Notes: a model not told the origin generated them from the sequence alone. A DNA stretch of 64,000 bases from JBKBRC01 sp046292345 (GCA_046292345.1 JBKBRC010000005.1:1-64000); one strand, 5' to 3'. Shown: positions 25,687 to 34,200, numbered from the stretch's first letter. Program-made: numbers and translations.

Positions 25687-26292
25687 ATGCGTACGCTCCT
25701 CTTCGCCGCCGCGCTCGCCTTTGCCGCGGCCCCGGCCGCGCAGGCCCAGGCCACGATCGGCCTCAAAGGTGGCCTCAACACGTCCTGGTTCTCCGGTAAC
25801 GACTCGGACAACACGGATCCGCGCCTCGGCGCGCAGGCGGGCCTGATGGCGCGCTTCAACGTCAACCCCGCCTTCGCTCTCCAGGCCGAGGCGCTCTACA
25901 GCCAGAAGGGCATCACGGCCGAGTCCAACACGCCTTTCGGCAACATCGACGGGACGGTCGCGCTGGACTACCTCGAGATCCCCGTTCTGGCACGCGTCTC
26001 GGTGCCGGCCAGCCCCCTCCTCGACGTCGGCATCGCCGCCGGCCCGTCTATCGGCATCCCGGTGCGCACCCGTGCGAGCCTCGCCTCGGGCGCCGGCAGC
26101 ACCACGAGTGACATCGACGCTCGCACGGACGTGGGCGTGGCCGTCGGCCTGGACATCGGCTCGGGGCCGTTCGCGGTCGACGCGCGCTACACGCTGGGCC
26201 TGACCCGGCCGATCAACGACAGCGTCTTCGGTGACCCGGACGTGCGCAACCAGAACTTCAACGTGTCGTTCATCTACCTCTTCGGCCGCTGA
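25687..26292 (+). CDS. PorT-like outer-membrane beta-barrel protein
   Basis: 201 aa. A signal peptide (MRTLLFAAALAFAAAPAAQAQ) is followed by an eight-strand type barrel: GLKGGLNTSWFSGN, QAEALYSQKGI, LDYLEIPVLARVSV, DVGIAAGPSIGIPV and a C-terminal strand ending VSFIYLFGR with a terminal aromatic. This matches the PorT/outer-membrane beta-barrel domain found throughout Bacteroidota; in this general form it is a structural or unknown-function barrel. The terminal CTGAAC motif recurs three times just after the stop. Confidence 0.88.
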   Translation: MRTLLFAAALAFAAAPAAQAQATIGLKGGLNTSWFSGNDSDNTDPRLGAQAGLMARFNVNPAFALQAEALYSQKGITAESNTPFGNIDGTVALDYLEIPVLARVSVPASPLLDVGIAAGPSIGIPVRTRASLASGAGSTTSDIDARTDVGVAVGLDIGSGPFAVDARYTLGLTRPINDSVFGDPDVRNQNFNVSFIYLFGR

Positions 26293-26334
26293 ACCGTCGC
26301 AGCTGAACACTGAACGTGCCTCTGGCACGGCCCC

Positions 26335-26369
26335 GTGCGCCCCGCAGGCTCTGGCCCTGCGGGGCGCAC
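26335..26369. terminator. Bidirectional terminator-like hairpin
   Basis: A 14-bp perfect stem (GTGCGCCCCGCAGG at 26335-26348, complement at 26356-26369) with loop CTCTGGC, between the convergent barrel gene and rsmG. No run of T on either side, so the mechanism is inferred. A smaller hairpin GTGCC-TCT-GGCAC lies just before it. Confidence 0.72.
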
Positions 26370-26385
26370 GTTCATGGTCCGGCCC

Positions 26386-27033
26386 TCAGGACGGCTGCAC
26401 TTCTACGATGGCTTTGTCGGCGAAGTACGACGCCCCGAGCAGCGCGCCAAGATCCGTCGTCCTGAGGCGGAGGTCCGGGTAGGCCGAAAGCAGCGCGGCC
26501 CGCTCAGCCGCAAGGTCTCCGCCTTTTAGAACGATCAGTCCGGGCGCCCAGGCACTGGTCGGTAGCGGAGCGCTCCAGGGATGCCGCACGCGTGCGAACC
26601 ATGCCCACAGCGATGCCAGCGGGGCCGTCGCACGGCTGACGGCGTAGTGCGCCGTCCCGTCCCATGTTTCGGCCCGTCCGTTCCAGGCCTCCAGATTGTC
26701 CAGTCCCAGGCGGCGCGCGAACAGTCGCACTGCCTCGGTCTTCTTGCCGACCGCGTCTACGGCCACGAAGTGCACCTCTGGGAACCGGATGGCGAGCGGA
26801 ACGGCAGGCAGGCCGCCGCCGGCGCCGAAATCCACTACGATCGCTCCTTTCGGGAACGAACGGTACGCAAGGGTGAGGCTGTGCACGAGGTGCCGTTCGT
26901 GCAGGTGCGGGATTGTAGCCGGCGAGACGAGGTTGACGCGCCGGCTGACGCGTGCCAGCTCGCGGCCGAACGCATGCAACTGCGCCCGCTGTGCATCCGT
27001 CAGGTCGTCGGCAGGGTTCCAGGGCATGGGCAC
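26386..27033 (-). CDS. rsmG: 16S rRNA (guanine527-N7)-methyltransferase
   Basis: 215 aa. RsmG (GidB) methylates G527 of 16S rRNA using SAM. N-terminal RVNLVSPATIPHLHERHLVHSL, SAM-binding motif VVDFGAGGGLPAVPLAIRFP near residue 67, and motif VAVDAVGKKTEAVRLFARRLGL, then SRATAPLASL and VLKGGD. A GTG at 27033 abuts the mnmG stop (TGAGTG); an ATG two codons later is the alternative start. Co-transcribed with mnmG, the standard origin-region arrangement. Confidence 0.95.
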   Translation of the reverse strand: MPMPWNPADDLTDAQRAQLHAFGRELARVSRRVNLVSPATIPHLHERHLVHSLTLAYRSFPKGAIVVDFGAGGGLPAVPLAIRFPEVHFVAVDAVGKKTEAVRLFARRLGLDNLEAWNGRAETWDGTAHYAVSRATAPLASLWAWFARVRHPWSAPLPTSAWAPGLIVLKGGDLAAERAALLSAYPDLRLRTTDLGALLGASYFADKAIVEVQPS

Positions 27034-28941
27034 TCAGGCAGAGAGAGGCCGGCGGTGCTTTTTGAGCAGCACGAGCAGCGCCGCCACGTCGGCCGGGCTC
27101 ACGCCCGAGATGCGGCTCGCCTGCCCGAGCGTCTCGGGGCGGATACGGCCAAGCTTTTCACGCGCCTCCATCGTGATGGCCGTCACGCCGTCGTATTCGA
27201 AGCCGGCCGGGATGCGGACCCGCTCGAGGCGGCGCATCTGCTCGGCCAGCTCTTGCTCGCGCGCCACGTAGCCCGCGTAGCGCAGCTCCACCGCCACCAG
27301 TTCGACGATCGGCTCGAGGCCCGGCGCCTCGGCTACGAGCGCTTTCTGCTGCGTGGCCGCGAGCAGATCGGCGAGTTCCACCTCGGGCCGGAGCGCGAGC
27401 CGGTCCAGGCGTACGGGCTCCGCGATGGGCGCCGTGCCGACGCGCTCGAGGTAGCCGTTGACGACCTCAGGGCGGACGGCCGTGGCGCGCAGCGCCTCGA
27501 GTGTGCGCGCGAGGGCGGCCTCGCGCGCCTCGAGCCGGGCCAGGCGGGCCGGCGTGGCCAGCCCGAGCCGCGCGCCGAGGCGGGTCAGGCGGCGGTCTGC
27601 GTTGTCTTGCCGGAGCAGCATCCGGTGCTCGGCGCGGCTGGTAAACATGCGGTAGGGCTCGTCGGTGCCTTTGGCGACCAGGTCGTCCACGAGCACGCCG
27701 AGGTATGCCTCGTCGCGGCGGAGCACGAGGCCGTCCTGCCCGCCGAGCCGCCGGACGGCGTTGATGCCGGCCAGCAGGCCCTGCGCGGCCGCCTCTTCGT
27801 AGCCCGTCGTGCCGTTGATCTGCCCGGCGAAGAAGAGCCCGCGCACGCGCTTGGTCTCGAGCGTGTAGCGCAGCTGATGCGGCGGGAAGTAGTCGTACTC
27901 GATGGCGTAGCCCGGGCGCAGGATGTGCGCGTGCTCGAGGCCGGGGACGCGCCGGAGGGCGTCGGCCTGGACGTCTTCGGGCAGGCTCGTCGAGAAGCCG
28001 TTGACGTAGACCTCGTATGTGTCCCGGCCTTCCGGCTCGAGGAAGAGCTGATGCCGGTCCTTGTCCGCGAAGCGGTCGATCTTGTCCTCGATGGAGGGAC
28101 AGTAGCGCGGCCCGCGCCCCTGAATGCGCCCGGCAAACATGGGGCTGCGGTCGAAGCCGGCGCGGAGCGCGTCATGCACCTCGGGCGAGGTGTACGCGAG
28201 GTAGCACGGAAGCTGCTCGGCCGGGAGGGCATCGGTCAGGTACGAGAACGGGCGCGGATCTTCGTCGCCGGGCTGGATCTCGCACGCCGCGTAATCGATC
28301 GTACGGCCGTCGAGGCGGGGCGGCGTGCCGGTCTTGAGGCGCCCGCTCTCGAAGCCGAGCGCGTGCAGGCACGCCGTCAGCCCGGTCGCCGCGCGCTCGC
28401 CCGCTCGCCCGCCGCGCGTCCGACGGTCGCCGATGTGGATCGTGCCGTTGAGGAAGGTGCCGTTCGTCAGCACGACCGTCGGCGCGTGAAACACCTGGCC
28501 GGTCTGGGTACGCACGCCCATCGCGACCGGACCGTCCGGTCCGTTTTCCGTCAGCACATCCGTTACCATCTCCTGCCGGAAGAACAGTGTCGGGAGAGCC
28601 TCGAGCGCGACACGCACGGCCTCGGCATAGCGCGCGCGGTCAGACTGGCAGCGCGGGCTCCACACGGCGGGGCCTTTGCGCCGGTTGAGCAGGCGGAACT
28701 GGATGCCCGTCGCGTCTGCCACGCGCCCCATGAGCCCTCCGAGCGCGTCGATCTCGCGCACGATCTGCCCTTTGCCGATGCCCCCGATGGCCGGGTTGCA
28801 CGACATCGCGCCGAGCTTGTCGAGCGCCATCGTGACGAGGAGCGTCCGCGCACCCATGCGGGCGGCGGCATGAGCGGCCTCGGCACCGGCATGACCGCCG
28901 CCGACGACGATCACGTCGAACCGGTTCGGAGAGCGAAGCAT
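27034..28941 (-). CDS. mnmG: tRNA uridine 5-carboxymethylaminomethyl enzyme MnmG
   Basis: 635 aa, family length. The FAD-dependent partner of MnmE, making cmnm5U34 in tRNAs. N-terminal dinucleotide motif DVIVVGGGHAGAEAAHAAAR, MSCNPAIGGIGKGQ, the catalytic region CQSDRARYAEAVR, LKTGTPPRLDGRTIDY and GRGPRYCPSIEDKI, and the C-terminal helical domain with ISGVSPADVAALLVLLKKH. I start at ATG 28941, whose product begins one step before the FAD motif; an in-frame GTG at 28965 would add eight residues. Confidence 0.97.
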   Translation of the reverse strand: MLRSPNRFDVIVVGGGHAGAEAAHAAARMGARTLLVTMALDKLGAMSCNPAIGGIGKGQIVREIDALGGLMGRVADATGIQFRLLNRRKGPAVWSPRCQSDRARYAEAVRVALEALPTLFFRQEMVTDVLTENGPDGPVAMGVRTQTGQVFHAPTVVLTNGTFLNGTIHIGDRRTRGGRAGERAATGLTACLHALGFESGRLKTGTPPRLDGRTIDYAACEIQPGDEDPRPFSYLTDALPAEQLPCYLAYTSPEVHDALRAGFDRSPMFAGRIQGRGPRYCPSIEDKIDRFADKDRHQLFLEPEGRDTYEVYVNGFSTSLPEDVQADALRRVPGLEHAHILRPGYAIEYDYFPPHQLRYTLETKRVRGLFFAGQINGTTGYEEAAAQGLLAGINAVRRLGGQDGLVLRRDEAYLGVLVDDLVAKGTDEPYRMFTSRAEHRMLLRQDNADRRLTRLGARLGLATPARLARLEAREAALARTLEALRATAVRPEVVNGYLERVGTAPIAEPVRLDRLALRPEVELADLLAATQQKALVAEAPGLEPIVELVAVELRYAGYVAREQELAEQMRRLERVRIPAGFEYDGVTAITMEAREKLGRIRPETLGQASRISGVSPADVAALLVLLKKHRRPLSA

Positions 28942-29067
28942 GGAAGCGTCGGGCGTGAAAGACACGGAAGAACGCAGAATAGGGCGATGGCGCGGCCGGA
29001 CCGGCGGATTCGCCTCTAAAGCGCCTGCCTGACAGCCCCCGTGCGGACACGCGGAGCCGGCTGCGCG

Positions 29068-29111
29068 CCGGTGCAGACTACTTTCCGGTGCAGACTACTT
29101 GCCGATGCAGA
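29068..29111 (-). repeat. 17-bp tandem repeat over the mnmE stop codon
   Basis: Plus-strand unit CCGGTGCAGACTACTTT, copies at 29068-29084 and 29085-29101 plus a 10-bp partial at 29102-29111 inside mnmE. On the minus strand each copy repeats the final codons of mnmE (Cys-Ile-Gly-Lys) and its TAG stop. The copies downstream of the gene read Cys-Thr-Gly-Lys-stop. Confidence 0.92.
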
Positions 29112-30682
29112 ACTGCGAGAAGATGGCGCCGAGCACGTCGTCGCGCGAGACCTCGCCCGTGACAGCGCCCAGCTCGTTCAGCGCCTCGCGGAGGTCGAGC
29201 GCGAGCAAGTCGCCGCCGCGCGTGAGGTTGCTCTGCGCGCGCACGACGGCCTCCCGGGCCGCTGCAAGGTGCGTCCGGTGCCGCTCGTTGACCACGAGCA
29301 GCGACGCGTCGGTATCGGGCGCGTGCGCCTCGGCGGCGGCCACGAGCGCCTCGCGGAGCAGGCGCAGCCGCTCGGGCGCGGCGCGGGCGTCGCGGGCCGA
29401 GAGGAGGATGTCGCCATGCGGTACGATCGTTCCTGCCTTCTCGTTCGAGGACCTCGGCTCCTCCGAGAGCAGAGGCTCCTCCGAGAGCAGAGGCTCCTCC
29501 GAGAGCAGANNNNNNNNNNNNNNNNNNNNNNNNNNNNNNNNNNNNNNNNNNNNNNNNNNNNNNNNNNNNNNNNNNNNNNNNNNNNNNNNNNNNNNNNNNN
29601 NNNNNNNNNGGCTCCTCCGAGAGCAGAGGCTCCTCCGAGAGCAGAGGCTCCTCCGAGAGCAGAAGGTCGGCCTTGTTGGCCACGCGCAGGATGGGGAGAT
29701 CTGGGCGCTCGCGTCCGAGCGTATCCAGGAACGATTGTTCTTCGTCATCGATCCCGAGGCGCGCGTCGTAGACGTAGAGCAGCACGTCCGCCCCACGCGC
29801 TGCCGCGCGCGCGCGCCGCACGCCTTCGGCTTCCACGGCGTCTGCGGTTTCGCGCAGGCCGGCGGTGTCGGTGAAGCGGAAGAGCAGACCGCCGAGGCTC
29901 CGCTCGTCCTCTACTGCATCGCGCGTCGTGCCGGGCGTGCTGCTGACGATGGCGCGGTCGCGCTCGAGGAGCGCGTTGAGCAGCGTGCTCTTGCCTGCGT
30001 TGGGTCTTCCGCCGAGCACGACGCGCACGCCGTCGCGGACGAGCGCGCCGAGCCGGCTTGTGGCCAGCAGCTGCGTCAGGTGCGCCTCGGCGCGGCCGAG
30101 CAGCGCCTCGAGCGCGGCGCGGTCGGCAAAGGCGACGTCCTCCTCGCCGAAGTCCAGCTCGAGCTCGACGAGCGCGGCCGTCTGCAAGAGCGCCTCCCGG
30201 ATGCCGCGCAGCGCGTCCGAGTAGTGCCCGGCCAGGTGGCGTGTGGCCGTGCGACGCGCCCGCTCCGAGCGGGCGTGGATGAGGTCGGCGATAGCCTCGG
30301 CCTGTGCCAAGTCCAGCTTGCCGTTGAGAAAGGCGCGCTGCGTGAACTCGCCCGGCTCAGCCAGACGCGCGCCCGCGGCCAGGAGCGCCCGGAGCACAGC
30401 CTGCGGCGCAGCGTCGCCGCCGTGGCACGAGACCTCGACGGTATCCTCGCCCGTGGCCGAGCGCGGGGCGCGGAAGACGGTCGTCACCACCTGGTCCACG
30501 CGCTCCCCCGCCGCGTCTACGATCCAGCCCACATGCGCGGTGTGGCTCGGCGCCGTCGCCAGTCCCTCAGGGCGGAAGCAGCGCGCGGCGACGGCCAGCG
30601 CCTCCGGGCCGGAGACGCGCAGCACGGCCAGAGCAGCAACTCCGCGGGGCGTGGCAAGCGCGGCGATCGTATCGGCGTTCAT
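29095..30682 (-). CDS. mnmE: tRNA modification GTPase MnmE, interrupted by an assembly gap in an in-frame repeat
   Basis: MnmE partners MnmG in wobble-uridine modification. N-terminal tetrahydrofolate-binding domain from MNADTIAALATPRGVAALAV, helical domain, then G domain: GRPNAGKSTLLNALL, SSTPGTTRDAV, DTAGLRETADAVEAEG, ANKAD. The C-terminus ends in FCIGK with the essential Cys. Immediately after NKAD the frame enters a Leu-Leu-Ser-Glu-Glu-Pro repeat containing 100 N (29510-29609). The two flanks read the repeat in the same phase only if the true gap is a multiple of 18 bp, so the 1-base frame offset comes from the arbitrary 100-N spacer and the gene is probably intact. ATG at 30682. Confidence 0.93.
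29456..29663 (-). repeat. 18-bp in-frame tandem repeat with assembly gap in mnmE
   Basis: Unit GGCTCCTCCGAGAGCAGA, three copies at 29456-29509 and three at 29610-29663, with 100 N between. It encodes Leu-Leu-Ser-Glu-Glu-Pro on the minus strand, inserted between the G4 (NKAD) and G5 regions of the GTPase domain. The left flank ends at a unit boundary and the right flank starts at one, so the missing length should be 18n. Confidence 0.95.
29510..29609. other. Assembly gap (100 N)
   Basis: Exactly 100 N, a conventional placeholder for unknown length, inside the 18-bp repeat of mnmE. Confidence 0.99.
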
Positions 30683-30761
30683 GGCGGCGGCGAGGGACCG
30701 AAACGCGCGGAGACGCCCCGAGAGGCGCCTCCGCGTGCTCTGAAACGGTGGGTCGGTGCAG

Positions 30762-32639
30762 TCAGCGGCGCGAGCCGGCGCCGCGGCGGCGCGGCTTGGC
30801 CGAAGCCCTGGCGGGCGTCTTGGCACGGCCGTTCGTCGTGCCCGCCGGACGCACCCGGGCCGGGTCTGCTTTGAGATCCTTGGACGCCGACTCGAGCTTG
30901 ACGCGGTCGTTGATCCACTTCTGCTGCGCGATCGAGAAGACGTTGAACGCGAGGTAGTAGAGGCTCAGGCCCGACGGGAAGCCGTTGAAGAACAGGAAGA
31001 ACACCAGGGGCAGGGTGTACATGATCACCTTCTGCTGTCCCGGCATGGCCGCGCCGCCGCCGGCCATCGAGACCCGCATCTGCAGGATCATCGAGAGGCC
31101 CATGACGAGCGTGAAGCCCGCCACGTAGTCGCCGTAGAAGGGGATGGCGAAGGGCAGGTTCAGGATGGGGTCCGGCGCTGAGAGGTCGCGCGCCCACAGG
31201 AAGCCCTCCTGGCGCAGCACGAGCGTGTTCTGGAAGAACTGCCAGAGCGCGATCAGGATCGGATACTGGAGCAGCATCGGGAGGCAGCCGCCGAGCGGGT
31301 TCACGCCCGCCTCGCGGTACATGCGCATCATGGCCTCCTGCTGCTTCTGCGGGTCGTCTGCGTACTTCTCCTTGATCGCCTCCATCTTCGGCTGCAGCTC
31401 GCGCATGCGGGCGGCGTTGCGGAAGCTGACCGACGTGAGCGGCCACAGCACCAGCTTCACGAGTAGCGCGAAGAGGATGATGACGAAGCCGTAGTTGGGG
31501 ATGAACGCCGAGAGGAAGGCGAACGTGGGCGCGATGATGTAGCGCGCGATGGGCCGCGTGAGCGTCTGCCCGAAGCCGAACTCGACGGTGTCGTAGAGGC
31601 CGTAGGCGGCCAGGCGGCGGATCTCGAGCGGGCCGAGGTAGAGCGTGAAGGCGGCCGCCTCGTTGGGCGGCAGGCCGGGCAGCTCGAGGCGCGCCGTGTA
31701 GGACTGCGCGAAGCTATCGGGCGAGTCTACCGATCCGATCTGGCGGCCGGTGAGCTCGGCGCCCTCGGTGGCCTGGCCACGCGCCGGGATGAGCGCAGCG
31801 ATGAAGAACTTGGTCTTGACGGCTACCCAGTCCACCTGCCCGGTGCGAAGGATGGGCTCGGCCTGGCCCGGCCCGGAGAGGCGCAGCACATCCGTCTCGC
31901 CGCCGAGGCGCACGTAGGCACCTGCTTTGCCAGCTTCCTCGCGCGGCTGCGCCTCGGCCAGCGGCAGGGCACCGTCCCAGACGAGCTCGAAGCCGCCGGC
32001 GCGCTCGAGCACGTCCGTGCCCGGCGTCTCGACACGAAAGCCGACGTCGTAGGAGTCGGCGCGGAAGGAGTAGACAAGCCGGATGGCGCCCTCCCCCACG
32101 ACCGCCTCGAACGCGAGCGTCGCCTCGCCCGAGTCCACACGGAGCGTGTCCCCGGCGAACGGCGCGCCGTCGACGACGGGCCGGAAGGAGAGCGTGCGCG
32201 AGTCCACGAGGCCGCCCGAGGCGGGCGTGAAGACGAGCGCGAGCGCGCCCCGCTCGTTCGAGACGAGGTTGACGGGCGCCTCGGGATTGGCGGCCTGCCG
32301 GTAGTCCTTCAGCTCGAACGCGCGCAGCGTGCCGCCGCGCGTGGAGAAGGTGGCCTGGTAGGCATCGGTCGTCACGACGACGGTCCGCTCGGGTCCGGCC
32401 ACGGCGGCGGCGAAGAGCGTGTCGGCCGGCGCACGGAGCGCGGCCTCGGCGTCCTCGGCCGGGCCGATGGTGGGCTCGTCGGCCTCGTCGTCAGCCGCGG
32501 CGGCATCCTGCGTGGCGGCCGCGGGCGCGTCGGGCGGGGTGGGCGCCGGCGGGGCCGTCCACATCATCCACACGCCGAGGATGACGGAGATGAGCAGAAT
32601 GCCGATGAGCGTGGTGCGGTCTATCCCCTGTTGTTGCAC
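30762..32639 (-). CDS. yidC: Membrane protein insertase YidC
   Basis: 625 aa. N-terminal anchor (TTLIGILLISVILGVWMMW), an Ala/Pro-rich linker, the periplasmic beta-supersandwich domain (residues about 80-350), then the conserved insertase core: NYGFVIILFALLVKLVLWPLTSVSFRNAARMRELQPK, with the coiled hairpin KEKYADDPQKQQEAMMRMYREAGVNPLGGCLPML, and three further helices. The C-terminus is Arg/Lys-rich, fitting ribosome contact. Lies between rnpA and mnmE as in the canonical origin cluster. No yidD gene is present in the 75-bp gap to rnpA. Confidence 0.96.
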   Translation of the reverse strand: MQQQGIDRTTLIGILLISVILGVWMMWTAPPAPTPPDAPAAATQDAAAADDEADEPTIGPAEDAEAALRAPADTLFAAAVAGPERTVVVTTDAYQATFSTRGGTLRAFELKDYRQAANPEAPVNLVSNERGALALVFTPASGGLVDSRTLSFRPVVDGAPFAGDTLRVDSGEATLAFEAVVGEGAIRLVYSFRADSYDVGFRVETPGTDVLERAGGFELVWDGALPLAEAQPREEAGKAGAYVRLGGETDVLRLSGPGQAEPILRTGQVDWVAVKTKFFIAALIPARGQATEGAELTGRQIGSVDSPDSFAQSYTARLELPGLPPNEAAAFTLYLGPLEIRRLAAYGLYDTVEFGFGQTLTRPIARYIIAPTFAFLSAFIPNYGFVIILFALLVKLVLWPLTSVSFRNAARMRELQPKMEAIKEKYADDPQKQQEAMMRMYREAGVNPLGGCLPMLLQYPILIALWQFFQNTLVLRQEGFLWARDLSAPDPILNLPFAIPFYGDYVAGFTLVMGLSMILQMRVSMAGGGAAMPGQQKVIMYTLPLVFFLFFNGFPSGLSLYYLAFNVFSIAQQKWINDRVKLESASKDLKADPARVRPAGTTNGRAKTPARASAKPRRRGAGSRR

Positions 32640-32714
32640 GGTAGCGAGCCTCGCGCGCGGTGGGCGCAGTGGAAGGACGGTGGGGGGCAGGCGGCCGCCA
32701 GTTGGGCCGCGGCG

Positions 32715-33170
32715 TCAGGCGTGCGGCGCGTGTTCGGCGCGGAGCCGGGCGGCGAGGCGGCGGAGCGCCTCCGGGAGGTCGCGGCGCACGTCAGACCCGG
32801 CGCTCTCCTCGCGTCCCCGGAAGACGACCATGAGCACGAGCGCGTGCTCCGGCGGCCGGGGGGCATCTTGCAGCAGGTGCTGGTGAAGGCGGAACGCCTC
32901 GCGCATGTGCCGCCGGAGCCGGTTGCGCCCGACGTGGGTGCGCGCCCGGCGGCCGGGCGCAAAGCCGGCCTGGAGCGGCACGCGGGAGCCCACGTCGGCC
33001 ATGGGCGCGAGGCGGTAGCGCACGTCCACCACCCCGACTCGCACACGCCCGACGTCGGGCCGGGCGCGGTCGAAGAGGGGGCGGATCAGGCGACGGCGCT
33101 TGAGGCGACGCGCACGCGGGAACGCGTGCGGCCGAGCGCCGGCGGCGTCCGCATCCCCGCCCCGGCTCAC
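32715..33170 (-). CDS. rnpA: Ribonuclease P protein component
   Basis: 151 aa. The basic protein subunit of RNase P, which matures tRNA 5' ends. The N-terminal FPRARRLKRRRLIRPLFDRA and central RVRVGVVDVRY are followed by the RNR signature region VGRNRLRRHMREAFRLH and VLMVVFRGRE. No ATG exists in frame; the GTG at 33170 overlaps the rpmH stop (GTGA), which I take as the start and which implies translational coupling. Start confidence is moderate; family assignment is good. Confidence 0.9.
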   Translation of the reverse strand: MSRGGDADAAGARPHAFPRARRLKRRRLIRPLFDRARPDVGRVRVGVVDVRYRLAPMADVGSRVPLQAGFAPGRRARTHVGRNRLRRHMREAFRLHQHLLQDAPRPPEHALVLMVVFRGREESAGSDVRRDLPEALRRLAARLRAEHAPHA

Positions 33171-33322
33171 TTGCCGGGCTTGGTGTCGCTGACGGTGAGG
33201 GCGTGGCGGCCCTTGCGGCGGCGACGCGCGAGGACGTTGCGGCCGTTCTTGGTGGCCATGCGGGAGCGGAAGCCGTGCTTGTTGGCCCGCTTGCGGCGGC
33301 TGGGCTGGTAGGTGCGCTTCAT
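33167..33322 (-). CDS. rpmH: 50S ribosomal protein L34
   Basis: 51 aa. Canonical L34 sequence: MKRTYQPSRRKRANKHGFRSRM, then KNGRNVLARRRRKGRHALTVS. It is the first gene of the rpmH-rnpA-yidC-mnmE-mnmG-rsmG string. ATG at 33322. Confidence 0.98.
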   Translation of the reverse strand: MKRTYQPSRRKRANKHGFRSRMATKNGRNVLARRRRKGRHALTVSDTKPGK

Positions 33323-33463
33323 CGGGAAATCGGGTGCGGCCCGCGCGGGCCGTGTGTAGACGCGGAAAACCGCCGGCGGAACCACCACCGACGGGCCACG
33401 CGAAAGATACACCCCCGCCTCTGCGCATTCGTGAAGCCGTCTTGACTTTACCTCTGGCGCGCC

Positions 33464-33492
33464 TTGACACCTCTCTCAGGGCGCCGTATCCT
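33464..33492 (+). promoter_or_regulatory. Promoter of tRNA-Gly
   Basis: TTGACA (33464-33469), 17-bp spacer, TATCCT (33487-33492); transcription would start just before the tRNA at 33505. This is the clearest sigma-70-type promoter in the window. Confidence 0.8.
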
Positions 33493-33504
33493 GTCTTCCC
33501 TTGC

Positions 33505-33577
33505 GCGGGAATAGCTCAGTTGGTAGAGCATCAGCTTCCCAAGCTGAGGGTCGCGGGTTCGAGTCCCGTTTCCCGCT
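33505..33577 (+). tRNA. tRNA-Gly (anticodon CCC)
   Basis: 73-nt cloverleaf. Acceptor GCGGGAA pairs with TTCCCGC, D-arm with AGCTCAGTTGGTAGAGC, anticodon stem TCAGC/GCTGA with loop TTCCCAA giving CCC, T-loop GGTTCGAGTCC. The 3' CCA is not encoded. Confidence 0.97.
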
Positions 33578-33583
33578 CACGCG

Positions 33584-33613
33584 CCGAGCGCCGGGCTCTG
33601 GCCCGGCGCTCGG
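33584..33613 (+). terminator. Terminator of tRNA-Gly
   Basis: 13-bp perfect stem, CCGAGCGCCGGGC at 33584-33596 and its complement at 33601-33613, with a TCTG loop, followed by TTCGTTTCGG. The right arm is then duplicated in the adjoining 17-bp repeat. Confidence 0.85.
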
Positions 33614-33637
33614 TTCGTTTCGGCGCTCGGTTCGTTT
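33604..33637 (+). repeat. 17-bp direct duplication between tRNA genes
   Basis: CGGCGCTCGGTTCGTTT at 33604-33620 and 33621-33637, identical. It duplicates the right arm and T-containing tail of the tRNA-Gly terminator. Confidence 0.9.
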
Positions 33638-33703
33638 CGGTCGGACCCTGCCGCCGGGAGCGACGCACGGTCTCTGGCAGCGCGGGTGGTTTAGATTGAA
33701 CGC

Positions 33704-33777
33704 GGGCGGTTAGCTCAGCTGGTTAGAGCACTTCGCTTACACCGAAGGGGTCGGGGGTTCGAATCCCTCACCGCCCA
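33704..33777 (+). tRNA. tRNA-Val (anticodon TAC)
   Basis: 74-nt cloverleaf. Acceptor GGGCGGT pairs with ACCGCCC, D-arm AGCTCAGCTGGTTAGAGC, anticodon stem CTTCG/CGAAG with loop CTTACAC giving TAC, T-loop GGTTCGAATCC. CCA not encoded. A TAGATT element 7 bp upstream may be its -10 box. Confidence 0.97.
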
Positions 33778-33846
33778 CTGCAGGCTGCAACCGGACGTGC
33801 CATCGCTGCGGAGATGGTCTACGGGGGTCGCCGCCGCGCCGGGCAG

Positions 33847-34200
33847 GTACGAGCGTCAGCCGTACTTCGTACGAGCGTCAGCCGTACTTCGTACGAGCGT
33901 CAGCCGTACTTCGTACGAGCGTCAGCCGTACTTCGTACGAGCGTCAGCCGTACTTCGTACGAGCGTCNNNNNNNNNNNNNNNNNNNNNNNNNNNNNNNNN
34001 NNNNNNNNNNNNNNNNNNNNNNNNNNNNNNNNNNNNNNNNNNNNNNNNNNNNNNNNNNNNNNNNNNNGTACGAGCGTCAGCCGTACTTCGTACGAGCGTC
34101 AGCCGTACTTCGTACGAGCGTCAGCCGTACTTCGTACGAGCGTCAGCCGTACTTCGTACGAGCGTCAGCCGTACTTCGTACGAGCGTCAGCCGTACTTCG
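33847..34200 (-). repeat. 22-bp tandem array with assembly gap after the TM2 gene
   Basis: Minus-strand unit CGAAGTACGGCTGACGCTCGTA. About 5.5 copies lie at 33847-33967 and about 6 at 34068-34200, with 100 N between. The first copy contains the last codons (Lys-Tyr-Gly) and TGA stop of the TM2 gene. Each copy can fold as CGTAC-GAA-GTACG. The phase across the gap requires a missing length of 22n+11. Confidence 0.96.
33968..34067. other. Assembly gap (100 N)
   Basis: 100-N placeholder inside the 22-bp array. Confidence 0.99.

Noticed and set aside
26581..29019. Very long (over 800 codons) plus-strand frame opposite rsmG and mnmG
   Set aside because: Arg/Glu/Val-rich shadow of two well-recognised genes, with no domain of its own.
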